From assembly GCA_026874595.1 (NCBI GenBank), contig CM049309.1:23193033-23257032 (forward strand): DNA of 64,000 nucleotides. The letters run 5' to 3'. This document shows, one piece after another, positions 23,686 to 35,343 of the stretch (position 1 is the stretch's first letter; each line of letters opens with the position of its first letter). A program made the position numbers and the translations under genes. Source of the DNA: Sipunculus nudus. Its lineage: Eukaryota > Annelida > Sipuncula > Golfingiida > Sipunculidae. The notes under the pieces were generated by a model, which did not search any database, had not been told where the DNA came from, and was given only the letters and a program-made list of their open reading frames with translations.

Positions 23686-24030
23686 CTAATGGTACTTTGT
23701 ATTTGTAATTATGGACACAGCCGAAATGGCCGAGAACGACTTCCGGTACCTGCAGTTAGCGTGAAGCACGTGTGTGACTTCCTTAACTCGTGTCAAGGAG
23801 CACTCTCCGGCGTCTACGTTTACCTTGGTTCCCAATGGCAACAAATTGCGCATAGCTCGGGGACTCACAAAGGCCAGGTGTTATACGTAAACAGACTGGT
23901 CAGAAAGGGTAAAATCATTCAATACCGTCATGCAACGGGAACTTGACACCACACCGCCCGGCTTGCACGAGGGAAAACGCGACTGACGCACGCCCAGGAA
24001 ACACGGCGCCTGAGCTTCGTCGTTAGTATA
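23686..24030. other. GC-richer ORF island, strand undecided
   Basis: This island stands out from its AT-rich surroundings and is open on both strands: plus 23,671-23,946, minus 23,686-23,868 and 23,881-24,081. The minus frame includes GECSLTRVKEV and the possible donor TGCAG then GTACCG. The plus frame includes VYVYLGSQWQQIAHS. Neither has convincing flanking splice sites. It may be an exon or an old repeat fragment. I cannot choose a strand. Confidence 0.25.
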
Positions 24031-24495
24031 CAAGACCATCACTAAATCCTTTACTCTTAAACAAACATCTTTTGTCTTCACAAGGTATCAGGTCACGCCC
24101 CTGAATTATTTTATAACGATAAATCAATGTTCACACATAGACATAGAAGCCTAACCCACGTACATGTTTCCGTTTGGGTTTGTTTATTAAATGGCTGTAC
24201 CACAAGCCTTTTACTTAAAGGTCATATTTCTAACTCTGATTTGTTAGACGGATACTTGGTATTGACTGTACTTGCCTACAATTTCACTTTTTGCATAACA
24301 CCAAGCAGTAATTCCGCGTGAAGCACGTGCCCTCCCACGCCTTAAGCAGCATCTTTTATCACTGAAGGAAAGGGCTGCATGGGGTTCGTCTACAATTTTC
24401 GTATTGCAATATATTTCGATATGTGGAAGCGTATCCGATACGTATTGCGCCATTTTTCGTTTGTATAAATTTACAAGGATTAAGTATATATTTCT

Positions 24496-24498
<3 letters not shown>

Positions 24499-24550
<52 letters not shown>
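24499..24550. repeat. (TA)n microsatellite
   Basis: Pure TA run. Confidence 0.97.
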
Positions 24551-24554
<4 letters not shown>

Positions 24555-24702
24555 CTGTGTATGTTATTAATTTATTACCTTGTTAAATATAATGCCGAAA
24601 TAAAACATTAAGCCTTCTGAAAATATTAGGTTATAATGAATACATGTGTTAGTTATTTGGCAATAAGAGAATTCTGGAGTGGGTTTCGGTGTGTGCGCAC
24701 AA

Positions 24703-24775
24703 CCAGGGGCGTAAAAACAGGGAGCTGGGGATATATCCCCCTCCCCACTTTTAGCCTTGGGGGATGTTTAATCAG
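24703..24775 (+). mobile_element. hAT-like terminal fragment
   Basis: CAGGGGCGTAAAAACAGGG followed by GGGGATATATCCCCCTCCCC resembles the termini of the intact hAT-type element at 28,159-28,680 (CAGTGGCGTCAAT and the GGGGGATATATACCCCC stretch). No matching right end was found, so this is a fragment at best. Confidence 0.35.
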
Positions 24776-25281
24776 TTTCCGGCACGTTTAACAAAATATT
24801 GAAAAATATCGATATATTAAAACGATACGTGATTAGCAATACACGAAGCGTCGTACCGTGATATACCGGTATATTGATAAAATAACATACCTTTACTCAA
24901 GAAGGTGAGGTTTTATATGTGGCACGTGACTTCTCAGTTTATTCACAGATACACCGATGTTCACATAGACCAGACGATTCGTCGTGGCATGCTTGTGTCA
25001 AAACTATTAATGTCCGTTTACTCTAGAGAAACGAGCAGCATCGTTTAAGAATATCCGATAATCTTTACATGGTCAGTTTTTTATTTACATTGTTTGAGTT
25101 TTTTTTAATTATCAATATTTCGTTGAACGTTAGGTTAATTAGACATTTTCTGAACTTTAGTAACAATAATTATGATTCAGGTAAGAAAAATAATTTATCA
25201 CTAGGTCATGCAGTTTCATTGCCATATATACCCGTGTCTCACCCTCGCTCGTGTTGTGACACCCTCGCCGGGCGGGCCGTT

Positions 25282-26034
25282 TGTTACATTCGCAGTTAAA
25301 TCCGTACTGGTTGAACTCTCGTTGTCATGCTAGCCTTTGGCTTTCTCGCCTGGTCGTGAGTCACGTGTGGACCCTGGTATGAAGAGACACACACAGCGAT
25401 GTTCTTCTAGATGATTCCTGTAACGCGTGGTTACTTTTGTTGTGTAAGATCTTTTAGACTGGTCGAGAAGTGGAAAATTCTCGGCTTGGGGTGAAGAGTG
25501 TATAAAGGGGCCTTGTTTTAGAGCCGAGAGAGCAGCAGAGAAGATTTCCAGCGGACGCGTGTGTCAGTTTCTGGACCTTACCCGGCGAGTGCGGCAACTA
25601 TAGATTTTTTTCAGACTTTCTCCTGGATTTTATGACAAGTCTTGATTGGACTTCAGTTTACATTTTAGATTGTTACAAGAGCTTTACGCTGGACTGTCAC
25701 TCTCCGAGAGTATACATTTAAAGAACTTATCGTTGTGACGGTGGTGGTATCCAGGAACTGTACACTTTGTGTATTTTACTGTGTGATTGTATCGATTTGT
25801 TGTTATACCGCTGTTTTACTGTTTAATTGTATTGATTTAATGTTTTGTAATGTAAGGGTTGTTTTAAGAATAAATTATGGTTATTTGTTTACAAAAAACC
25901 ACTGACTTCTTTATTTATTCCAATTGACATTTCACGCTGCCTAGTGTTACAGAATCTGATTTTTTTAAATTTCCATTGCAAAATTTTGTGTTCACCACGC
26001 ATACGTGATCTGATTATATTATGTTCCGTAACAG
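25282..26034 (+). mobile_element. Solo LTR, copy 2
   Basis: The 753-bp unit starts TGTTAC and ends CCGTAACA. TATAAAGGGGCC lies at 25,501 and AATAAATTATGG near 25,869. It shares with copy 1 (1,617-2,335) the blocks AGAGACACA, ACCACTGACTTCTTTATT, GACATTTCACGCTGCCTAGT and GTTACAGAATCTG in the same order. No internal coding region flanks it. No target duplication is apparent, so the left boundary could be off by some bases. The two LTRs differ by many substitutions and indels and lie 23 kb apart with no retroviral-type ORFs between them, so they are not a pair from one element. Confidence 0.72.
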
Positions 26035-27270
26035 AATAAAATCGGCAAACATCGGACATCCGAGTACTAACGGACACCGCTTTGGAACCGCAAACACGGC
26101 GTATCAACGAGTAACCATTGGTAGAAAAACTGATCAAATGAAAGATATGACAATGTTTCCCCACAAAACCATACGCTTTTTATGACATCTGTGCCACCTG
26201 TCAACGTCAGTTTTCAATAATAGAACTGTCAATCCGGGCGCTACGTATCGCCGTTTAGCGCGGTGTCCGATATTCCCCGGGTAGTGTCGCGGCGTCTCTT
26301 GCACATGTTTTGTACTAGAGGGCGCGTGGCCTTTGTGTGTTAGGTCTTTAAAAATCTACTGTTCGTGAGGTTTGAAATAATCCCCGGAAACCGGCGTTGT
26401 TTTGATTAAGCAAGGAACGGTAAGCCGACGTAGACGATAGTGTCCGATATTACCCCCCCCCCCCTACCCCGCCTTACACTATTGATGAAAAAAATGATAA
26501 TTAGACAGAAGATTTTGTTGTGATGACAACGCATCTTCTAGCATTTGACCCATATTAGAAGTCAATAAATAATTCTGAAAACGAGGTGGTCATGAGAAAA
26601 GTTTTGGCACTTAAAGTACTGAGACGTAAAAGACTAAATGGACGCCCGATCTTTCCGGCCTTGGATCATGACGAGTGGGAGGCACTTAGGCACAGTCCTC
26701 CTCCAAGCTGATGGAATTCAACAAGACACTCAAGGCAAGAATGCACTAATGTGGAAGCATTCTTATATCTTCATCAATAATGGAACGTCTCTGGGATTTG
26801 TGTGTTGTGAAAAATAAATGTTAAAGTGATTTCTGTGGGTGAAGAATTGAAATTACTCAGTTTATTTTCAAATTCGCCCCATCATGGAATTCCTTATTTA
26901 CAAAGTAACTTCTTTACATTTTAGAAAGCCTGAGTCTATTTGTTTTGTGTAATCCCCGCCGGAGTTTGAGAAAAGATTAACAGAGACCGTAACACCCACC
27001 AGCCGGAGCGATTTATAACTTTTTCATCCTGCCACATTCATTTTATTTTCTTTTGTTCTTCTGTTCTTCTTTTTCAGCGATGAATGTCATTTAATCATGC
27101 ATTTACAGAATTTTTAAAGCACCCTACATGTATTGTAACTGTTTTTACGTTATCAATCTTGATATCTTGATTTTGTCAGCATCTGTGCTTGGATTACCTC
27201 CGAATGCTTTTAAGTTGATGTCATCGAGTCGGAGTTATTTATGTTAAGACTATAATGCCCTGAGGGGGAT
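26035..27270. other. Unassigned with repeated TGTCCGATATT motif
   Basis: TGTCCGATATTCCCC near 26,264 and TGTCCGATATTACCCC near 26,441 bound a GC-richer stretch. A C homopolymer follows (about 26,453-26,464). No gene is recognised. Confidence 0.45.
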
Positions 27271-27272
27271 GG

Positions 27273-27746
27273 ATGTTGTTACTGAGGTCGGTAGCTGGCT
27301 TGGTGACAGGTCGGCTCACCGTACATCAGAGAACATCGGCCGTATATCCGCATTTAAAATGTCCTGATACCAACTTTTCATCTACTGGTCTGTTTTCACA
27401 AATCTTTAAAAAGACTAAGATTCTAATACAGCACAGACTTTATTATGAACATGTCATGAATGAACTGCACCGCACCGCACTTAAAATAAGACAACAAGAA
27501 CACATACAGTTTACCTTGTATTCCTTGTACTCTTTAGCCACAGTACGAAGGTTTTTCGTTTTGTTTTATATCCACTTGTTTATGATATGTGGGGCCGGTC
27601 ATAATAACCAATACATCATGGTTATCTTGCAGCGGTTATCTAACCAGAGTTTTGCAAATGGCGTTTCGCACATTGTGACCTCTCAACTACCGCAATTTTG
27701 CAAACAACAACGTACACGTACATGGGTTTTCTATTTTTCAACATAG
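27273..27746 (+). other. 157-codon ORF, probably non-coding
   Basis: This is one of the longest non-repetitive ORFs in the window. Its second half lies in dispersed repeat family B (27,570-27,935) and it shows no recognisable domain, signal peptide or membrane segment. I treat it as an open frame by chance or repeat-derived. Confidence 0.2.
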
Positions 27747-27935
27747 GTGCATGTACCTTGCTTAGTAATAGCTTGTAGATAAACAAGTTAAAATACATTC
27801 GTTATAAGCACCTTTCTTAGCACTGCGTGATCACCTTATGTTCAGTCATATATGTATGAAGACCAGACCAGAATCACATAAAGTCTGCAGATAAAGAAGG
27901 CGAATAGCTGGCTTTACTGACAGCAGTCAGATCAG
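27570..27935 (+). repeat. Dispersed repeat family B, copy 2
   Basis: This is the counterpart of 17,430-17,810, with the same two landmark blocks about 228 bp apart. It ends just before the 60-bp satellite array starts. Confidence 0.6.
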
Positions 27936-28158
27936 TGATATAACACAGAGATACGGTGTGCTATATATCACAGACAGATGATGAATGATTCAGGTCAAAT
28001 GTTAGTAAAAAGATGCAGACTGTCACACAGAGACGGTGAATGATTTAGGTATTACCTAATGTAAGAAGTAGGATGCAGGATATCACGCACAGATGAGGAT
28101 TGATTAAGGTCATCACGCACAGATGAGGATTGATTTAGGTCTTACCTCATGTTAGTAG

Positions 28159-28328
28159 CAGTGGCGTCAATTTATCTTCAAGGGTGGGGGGGGGGGGGAT
28201 GACTCGTAGGGTGGGGAGCTGACTCGTAATGGTGGTTGGGGGGGGGGGGGATGACAGGCGTGGAGGGTAGTCAAAATTGGGATAAACAGACATGTTTATT
28301 CATATATATATATTATATATGACTATAT

Positions 28329-28387
<59 letters not shown>

Positions 28388-28680
28388 CCTTTTTTTGTCT
28401 GTGTGACATATCAAATGTATATCAATTAAGTATAAGGTTTTAAAAATATAAGATATATATTAATTCTAAACCATTTAGATATTAATATTTCATAGTAAAC
28501 TTATAAATGGAACCAAAGTCTATAATTCTATTTATTTATATATTTTATTTGAAATATATAAATATTATTCTCTGAAAAGTGGGGGGGGGGGGAGAATGAT
28601 TACATTGACCATCCCCCCCTTGCCAAAAAAGGGGGGGATATATACCCCCCGCCCCCTCCACCCCTATATTGACGCCCCTG
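28159..28680. mobile_element. hAT-type non-autonomous element inside the satellite
   Basis: The 522-bp insertion has inverted termini: left CAGTGGCGTCAAT, right ATTGACGCCCCTG. It is flanked by a perfect 8-bp duplication, GTTAGTAG, at 28,151-28,158 and 28,681-28,688, which is part of the 60-bp monomer. Eight-base duplications and CAG..CTG termini are diagnostic for hAT elements. The interior holds poly-G/C tracts (about 28,184-28,198, 28,239-28,250, 28,580-28,591) and (TA)n (about 28,303-28,386), with no transposase ORF. Confidence 0.92.
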
Positions 28681-31109
28681 GTTAGTAGTAAGATGCAGGA
28701 TATCACACACTGATGATGAATGATTTAGGTCTTACCTAATGTTAGTAGTAAGATGCAGGATATCACACACAGGTGATGAATGATTCAGGTCTTACCTAAT
28801 GTTAGTAGTGAGATACAGGATATCACTCACAGATGATGAATGATTAAGGTCTTACCTAATGTTAGTAGTAAGATGCAGGATTTCACGCACAGATGATGAA
28901 TGATTTAGGTCTTACATAATGTTAGTAGTAAGATACATGATATCACACACAGATGACGAATGATTTAGGTCTTACATAATGTTAGTAGTAACATGCAGGA
29001 TATCACACACAGATGATGAATGATTTAGGTCTTACCTAATGTTATTAGTAAGATGCAGGATATCACACACGGGTGATGAATGATTTAGGTCTTACCTAAT
29101 GTTAGTAGTAAGATGCAGGATTTCACGCACAGGTGATGAATGATTTAGGTCTTACATAATGTTAGTAGTAAGATACATGATATCACACACAGATGATGAA
29201 TGATTTAGGTCTTACATAATGTTAGTAGTAAGATACATGATATCACACACAGATGACGAATGATTTAGGTCTTACATAATGTTAGTAGTAACATGCAGGA
29301 TATCACACACAGATGATGAATGATTGAGGTCTCACCTTATGTAAGTAGTAAGATGCAGGATATCACACACAGATGATGAATGATTGAGGTCTTACCTAAT
29401 GTTAGTAGTAAGATGCAGGATTTCACGCACAGATGATGAATGATTTAGGTCTTACATAATGTTAGTAGTAAGATACATGATATCACACACAGATGACGAA
29501 TGATTTAGGTCTTACATAATGTTAGTAGTAAGATGCAGGATATCACACACAGATGATGAATGATTGAGGTCTTGCATAATGTTAGTAATAAGATACATGA
29601 TATCACACACAGATGATGAATGATTTAGGTCTTACATAATGTTAGTAGTAAGATACAGGATATCACACACAGATGATGAAAGATTTAGGTCTTACATAAT
29701 GTTAGTAGTAAGATGCAGGATATCACACACAGATGATGAATGATTTAGGTCTCACCTTATATTGGTAGTAAGATGCAGGATATCACACACAGATGATAAA
29801 TGATTTATGTCTTGTATAATGTTAGTAGTAAGATACATGATATCACACACAGATGGTGAATGATTTAGGTCTTACATAATGTAAGTAGTAAGATGCAGGA
29901 TATCACACACAGATGATGAATGATTTAGGTCTCACCTTATGTTAGTAGTAAGATGCAGGATATCACACACAGATGATGAATGATTTAGGTCGTGCATAAT
30001 GTTAGTAGCAAGATGCAGGATTAGTAATGATTTATGTCTTACCTAATGTTAGTAGTGAGATACAGGATATCATACACAGATGATGAATGATTTAGGTCTC
30101 ACCTAATGTTAGTAGTAAGATGCAGGATATCACACACAGGTGATGAATGATTTAGGGTTCACCTAATGTTAGAAAGTAGGATGCAGGATATCACACACAG
30201 ATGATGAATGATTTAGGTCTTACCTAATTTTAGTAGTGAGATGCAGGATATGACACACAGATGATGAATGATTTAGGTCTTACCTAATGTTAGTAGTGAG
30301 ATACAGGATATCATACACAGATGATGAATGATTTAGGTCTTACCAAATGTTAGTAGTGAGATACAGGATATCATACACAGATGATGAATGATTTAGGTCT
30401 TAACTAATGTTAGTAGTGAGATACAGGATATCATACACAGATAATGAATGATTTAGATCTTACCTAATGTTAGTTGTGAGATACAGGATATCATACACAG
30501 ATGATGAATGATTTAGGTCTTATCTAATGTTAGTAGTGAGATACAGGATATCATACACAGATGATGAATGATTTAGGTCTTACATAATGTTAGTAGTATT
30601 ATGCAGGATATCACACACAGATGATGAATGATTTAGGTCTCACCTTATGTTAGTAGTAAGATGCAGGATATCACACACAGATGATGAATGATTTAGGTCC
30701 CACCTTATGTTAGTAGTAAGATGCAGGATATCACACACAGATGATAAATGATTTAGGTCTTACCTAATGTTAGTAGTGAGATACAGGATATCATACACAG
30801 ATGATGAATGATTAAGGTCTAACCTAATGTTAGCAGTAAAATGCAGGATATCACACACAGGTGATGAATGATTTAGGTCTTACCTAATGTTAGTAGTAAG
30901 ATGCAGGATATCACACACAGGTGATGAACGACTTAGGTCTCACCTAATGTTAGTATTAAGATGCAGGATATCATACACAGATGATGAATGATTAAGGTCT
31001 TACCTAATGTTAGTAGTAAAATGCAGGATATCACACTCAGGTGATGAATGATTTAGGTCTTACCTAATGTTAGTAGTAAGATACAGGATATCACACACAG
31101 GTGATGAAT

Positions 31110-32660
31110 GATTTAGGTCTTACATAATGTTAGAAGTAGGATGCAGGATATCACACACAGATGATGAATGATTTAGGTCTCACCTTATGTTAGTAGTGAG
31201 GTACAGGATATCATACACAGATGATGAATGATTTAGGTCTCACCTTATGTTAGTAGTGAGATACAGGATATCATACACAGATGATGAATGATTAAGGTCT
31301 TACCTAATGTTAGTAGTGAGATACAGGATATCATACACAGATGATGAATAATTAAGGTCTAACCTAATGTTAGTAGTAAAATGCAGGTTATCACACACAG
31401 GTGATGAATGATTTAGGTCTCACCTAATGATAGTAGTAAGATACAGGATATCACACACAGGTGATGAATGATTTAGGTCTCACCTTATGTTAGAAGTAGG
31501 ATGAAGGATATCACAGCACAGATGATGAATGATTTAGGTCTTACCTAATGTTAGTAGGGAGATACAGGATATCATACACAGATGATGAATGATTTAGGTC
31601 TTACCTAATGTTAGTAGTGAGATACAGAATATCATACACAGATGATGAATGATTTAGGTCTTACCTAATGTTAGTAGTGCGATACAGGATATCACAGCAC
31701 AGGTGATGAATGATTTAGGTCTTACCTAATGTTAGTAGTGAGATACAGGATATCACACACGGGTGATGAATGATTTAGGTCTTACCTAATGTTAGTAGTG
31801 AGATACAGGATATCACTCACAGATGATGAATGATTTAGGTCTTACATAATGTTAGTAGTAAGATACAGGATATCACACACAGGTGATGAATGATTTAGGT
31901 CTCACCTAATGTTAGAAGTAGGATGCAGGATATCACACACAGATGATGAATGATTTAGGTCTCACCTTATGTTAGTAGTGAGGTACAGGATATCATACAC
32001 AGATGATGAATGATTTAGGTCTCACCTTATGTTAGTAGTGAGATACAGGATATTATACACAGATGATGAATGATTAAGGTCTTACCTAATGTTAGTAGTG
32101 AGATACAGGATATCATACACAGATGATGAATAATTAAGGTCTTACCTTATGTTAGTAGTAAAATGCAGGTTATCACACACAGGTGATGAATGATTTAGGT
32201 CTCACCTAATGATAGTAGTTAGATACAGGATATCACACACAGGTGATGAATGATTTAGGTCTCACCTTATGTTAGAAGTAGGATGAAGGATATCACAGCA
32301 CAGATGATGAATGATTTAGGTCTTACCTAATGTTAGTAGTGAGATACAGGATATCATACACAGATGATGAATGATTTAGGTCTTACCTAATGTTAGTAGT
32401 GAGATACAGAATATCATACAAAGATGATGAATGATTTAGGTCTTACCTAATGTTAGTAGTGCGATACAGGATATCACAGCACAGGTGATGAATGATTTAG
32501 GTCTTACCTAATGTTAGTAGTGAGATACAGGATATCACACACGGGTGATGAATGATTTAGGTCTTACCTAATGTTAGTAGTGAGATACAGGATATCATAC
32601 ACAGGTGATGAATGATTTAGGTCTTACCTAATGTTAGTAGTGAGATACAGGATATCATAC
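31110..32660. repeat. ~780-bp higher-order duplication in the satellite
   Basis: Rare variants recur in the same order with a 782-bp offset. TAGAAGTAGGATGAAGG with the CAGCACA variant occurs near 31,491 and 32,273. TAGAAGTAGGATGCAGG occurs near 31,131 and 31,913. The GAGGTACAGG and AATAATTAAGG variants lie between. Thirteen monomers (two of them 61 bp) account for the offset, so a 13-mer block was duplicated recently. Confidence 0.85.
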
Positions 32661-33030
32661 ACAGATGATGAATGATTTAGGTCTTACCTAATGTTAGTAG
32701 TGAGATACAGGATATCATACACAGATGATGAATGATTTAGGTCTTACCTAATGTTAGTAGTGAGATACAGGATATCATACACAGATGATGAATGATTTAG
32801 GTCTTACCTAATGTTAGTAGTGAGATACAGGATATCATACACAGATGATGAATGATTTAGGTCTTACCAAATGTTAGTAGTGAGATGCAGGATATCATAC
32901 ACAGATGATGAATGATTTAGGTCTTACCTAATGTTAGTAGTGAGATACAGGATATCATACACAGATGATGAATGATTTAGCTCTTACCTAATGTTAGTAG
33001 TAAGATGCAGGATATCACAGCACAGATGGC

Positions 33031-33830
33031 AGGCTTGGAAAATAGGCAGTTCATGGCTGCTCTGAAATACAACAGAAGTAAGAATATTCTCTTTTCAAAT
33101 AAATATATATATATATATTCCACATACCAACTTGTTACACATATAGGCAGTATTTATATACTGTCATTAATGATGAACAAATATAATATCCTTTGCAAAA
33201 CAAACCCAGAAAATAATACACCTACTAAAATAAAAATACCCTTAATGAAATCCAAAAATGATTTACTAATTTAAAGAAGGTCTTTGATTCTTAAACAAAA
33301 TTAACATGAGATGTAACAATCAGTTTCGTTAAATTTATTTAAAGTGAATAAACTCAATATTCAAATGGCTAATTTTTATCATCAGTGAAGGAGCTTAATA
33401 CGGCTGATCAAATTTCCATGGAATGAATTACTCAGGTGATGCGAAAGCAGCTTAGGATTTGTGTGATTATAGAAATGATTATGGCAACGTTTGTATGTTT
33501 GTTAGGAACAAGGTGATTGACAAGCTGGTGGTCACGACTTATAAATGAATTTGAACACACCCTGGTTGAACATAATGGATACACTGTAACTACAGACTTT
33601 GTATGATCATATACGTGCATGACACGTCAGGAAATAACTCATCTCTAATGTTATAAGTATAAGTCACGAGCGTTTTGTACATACAATAAGCACGTTCTAA
33701 GTTCAGATGTTTTAATCACGCTTACCTCCGGAAACCGTGGGCATGTAATGTGTATGTAGGCCTAATGTGTATGTCGTGATGTATTTAATGATGTATGTAT
33801 TAATGCATGTAATGCAGAAGCGGGTTCCGG
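33031..33830. other. Unassigned flank of the satellite
   Basis: AT-rich unique sequence. Short ORFs lack support. Confidence 0.5.
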
Positions 33831-33950
33831 AACACCCCCCCCCCCCCCACACACACACATACACACACCTGCCTTTTTCAGTCGCCGCAACCTTTTATCA
33901 AGGGTTTCGGACCTAATTTTGCAGCCTGGACCCCCCCCCCCCCCATCCAT
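33831..33950. repeat. C-tracts with (CA)n
   Basis: A C homopolymer near 33,834-33,849 is followed by (CA)n to about 33,867. A second C tract lies near 33,930-33,944. The glycine-rich minus ORF here is an artefact. Confidence 0.9.
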
Positions 33951-34010
33951 CCCGGACCTTGGGGACTTTTTTTAAGGTTTTCCATCAATCCTTCTCGGTT
34001 TGATACTTTG
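33875..34010 (+). repeat. Dispersed repeat family C, copy 1
   Basis: GCCGCAACCTTTTATCAAGG, then a TTTTGCAGCC block, then TTTAAGGTTTTCCATCAATC align in order with 47,262-47,365 (GCCGGAACCTTTTAAACC, TTTTTGCTGCCC, TTTTAAGGTTTTCTCCTTAG). Confidence 0.55.
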
Positions 34011-35209
34011 TTACTTTGTATTTTGGGTGTCTTCCTGCTATTACTTAAGCTGAATCTTTTATGAGTCCATTAATCTCAGCTTTGACTGACAGAAAATGAC
34101 TTAAATACCATCATGGCTTTTTTTATCCATAAAACAAAAGAGCGCTTGCCCAGCGCTAAACGCCTCAATTAGACAAGCTTGATTCAATTAAAATAGTAAA
34201 GAATACGTTGATGAAACCAAACCAAATAACAATGAAATAAATAAAACAGAGAATTATAATAAATTAGTTTCTACAGTGCCTTTATTAGTTGACATTTTAA
34301 AATAAATAGTCTCATACAAAAATATGATAACTAAAGAATAGTTTTTTTATTCAGATTAAAAATTAAAATGAAAAATATTCCTAGGTATGACATATTGTTA
34401 CAACCGTACCTAGGTCCATAATGGGTAATGAGTTTCTACATCTTGGTCCAACATAACTCCACTAAAATACAACAAAATCGGCCTACGACAGTGTTATCAT
34501 GTGTCATCTCGTAACTCCGGCAGCAGTCACGCCTGGCCCTCCACGAACTAGGAGTGAAGTCAGGCCAGTTTCAATTAATGCAATGAACGGACTTTGTTAT
34601 TTTTTACTGCTTTGCCTCGTATTTTACTGCTGCATTGACCCGCTATATACCGCTAAACACGATGTCACATAACCAGTTATGTTATATACTATCATGAGAG
34701 CACTTTACCGTACGTATATCTCCTCGGATCGCTACCAGTGCTAAGTAATATAAAACATTGGCATAATACCATGGCAGATTTAAAATCTAATGCAAGAAAT
34801 ATCTCATTATGATCGTAAGATATCTCATTCATGGTCTCCTAGAAGACGTATAGCCTTGACATTTTAAAAGGTGAATATTTGAAACCCCCAGTGATTTTAA
34901 ATGTTTACATGCTTGGTTTACCAGGTAACTTATTATCATAACAAGATGTCAGACATACCTATCTGCTTACACCCAATCCTCGTGGTAACACGTGGGGTCA
35001 TAGAGACCACTGTTTATATGCACTCATCCAGTATAATTTAAATAATTATCGCCAGAATAAGGTGTCATACATATTTACAACGGTCCGTTATGCACACTTG
35101 AAGATTATTAAATTCTTTAGGTTATAGCATTGTGTTTATTCCTAATTTATATCATTTCATTTTCAGACTTTAATTATACATTTCAATTTTCAAGGCTATA
35201 GTCCCAAAA
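34011..35209. other. Unassigned, nothing recognised
   Basis: AT-rich with no supported feature. Confidence 0.5.
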
Positions 35210-35343
35210 CACAGACTAAAATCATCCCAATAATAAGACAACTATTTTGGTCCTGGGTGTCCCTTAAGGTATAAAACATAACCTGAACGCTAAGACCACT
35301 TTAAGGTGCGTGCATATGGTCGTTATAGGCAGGTTTTACTGTA
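35210..35343 (-). mobile_element. Mariner-like MITE, short copy
   Basis: The right end GGCAGGTTTTACTGTA matches the 14,517 element. The left end has CAGACTAAAATC, a decayed CAGTAAAACC. The interior block AAGACAACTATTTTGGTCCT matches AAGACAACTAG..TTTTGGTCC at about 60,312, tying the copies together. Confidence 0.6.

Larger units (their letters stand above)
27960..33030. repeat. 60-bp satellite array, about 75 monomers
   Basis: The monomer reads AAGATGCAGGATATCACACA, CAGATGATGAATGATTTAGG, TCTTACCTAATGTTAGTAGT (60 bp). Nearly every line of the sequence advances by exactly one monomer. Variants cluster: TACAGGATATCATACAC types, CAGCACA 61-bp types and TTACATAAT types. Each monomer keeps a GATATC site. 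The first monomers (27,960-28,150) are the most degenerate. The array is interrupted by a hAT-type element at 28,159-28,680. The right edge at about 33,030 is sharp and passes into unique sequence. Confidence 0.99.

Noticed and set aside
24092-24711. Intact hAT element between ACGCCCCTG and CAGGGGCGT
   Set aside because: The termini face the wrong way (outward), and no 8-bp duplication is seen.
1617-26034. A single 24-kb LTR retrotransposon bounded by the two LTRs
   Set aside because: There is no gag-pol coding between them, the LTRs are strongly diverged, and unrelated MITEs, a SINE and a minisatellite fill the interval.
27960-33030. CRISPR array
   Set aside because: Monomers are contiguous 60-bp repeats without unique spacers, in a eukaryotic context.
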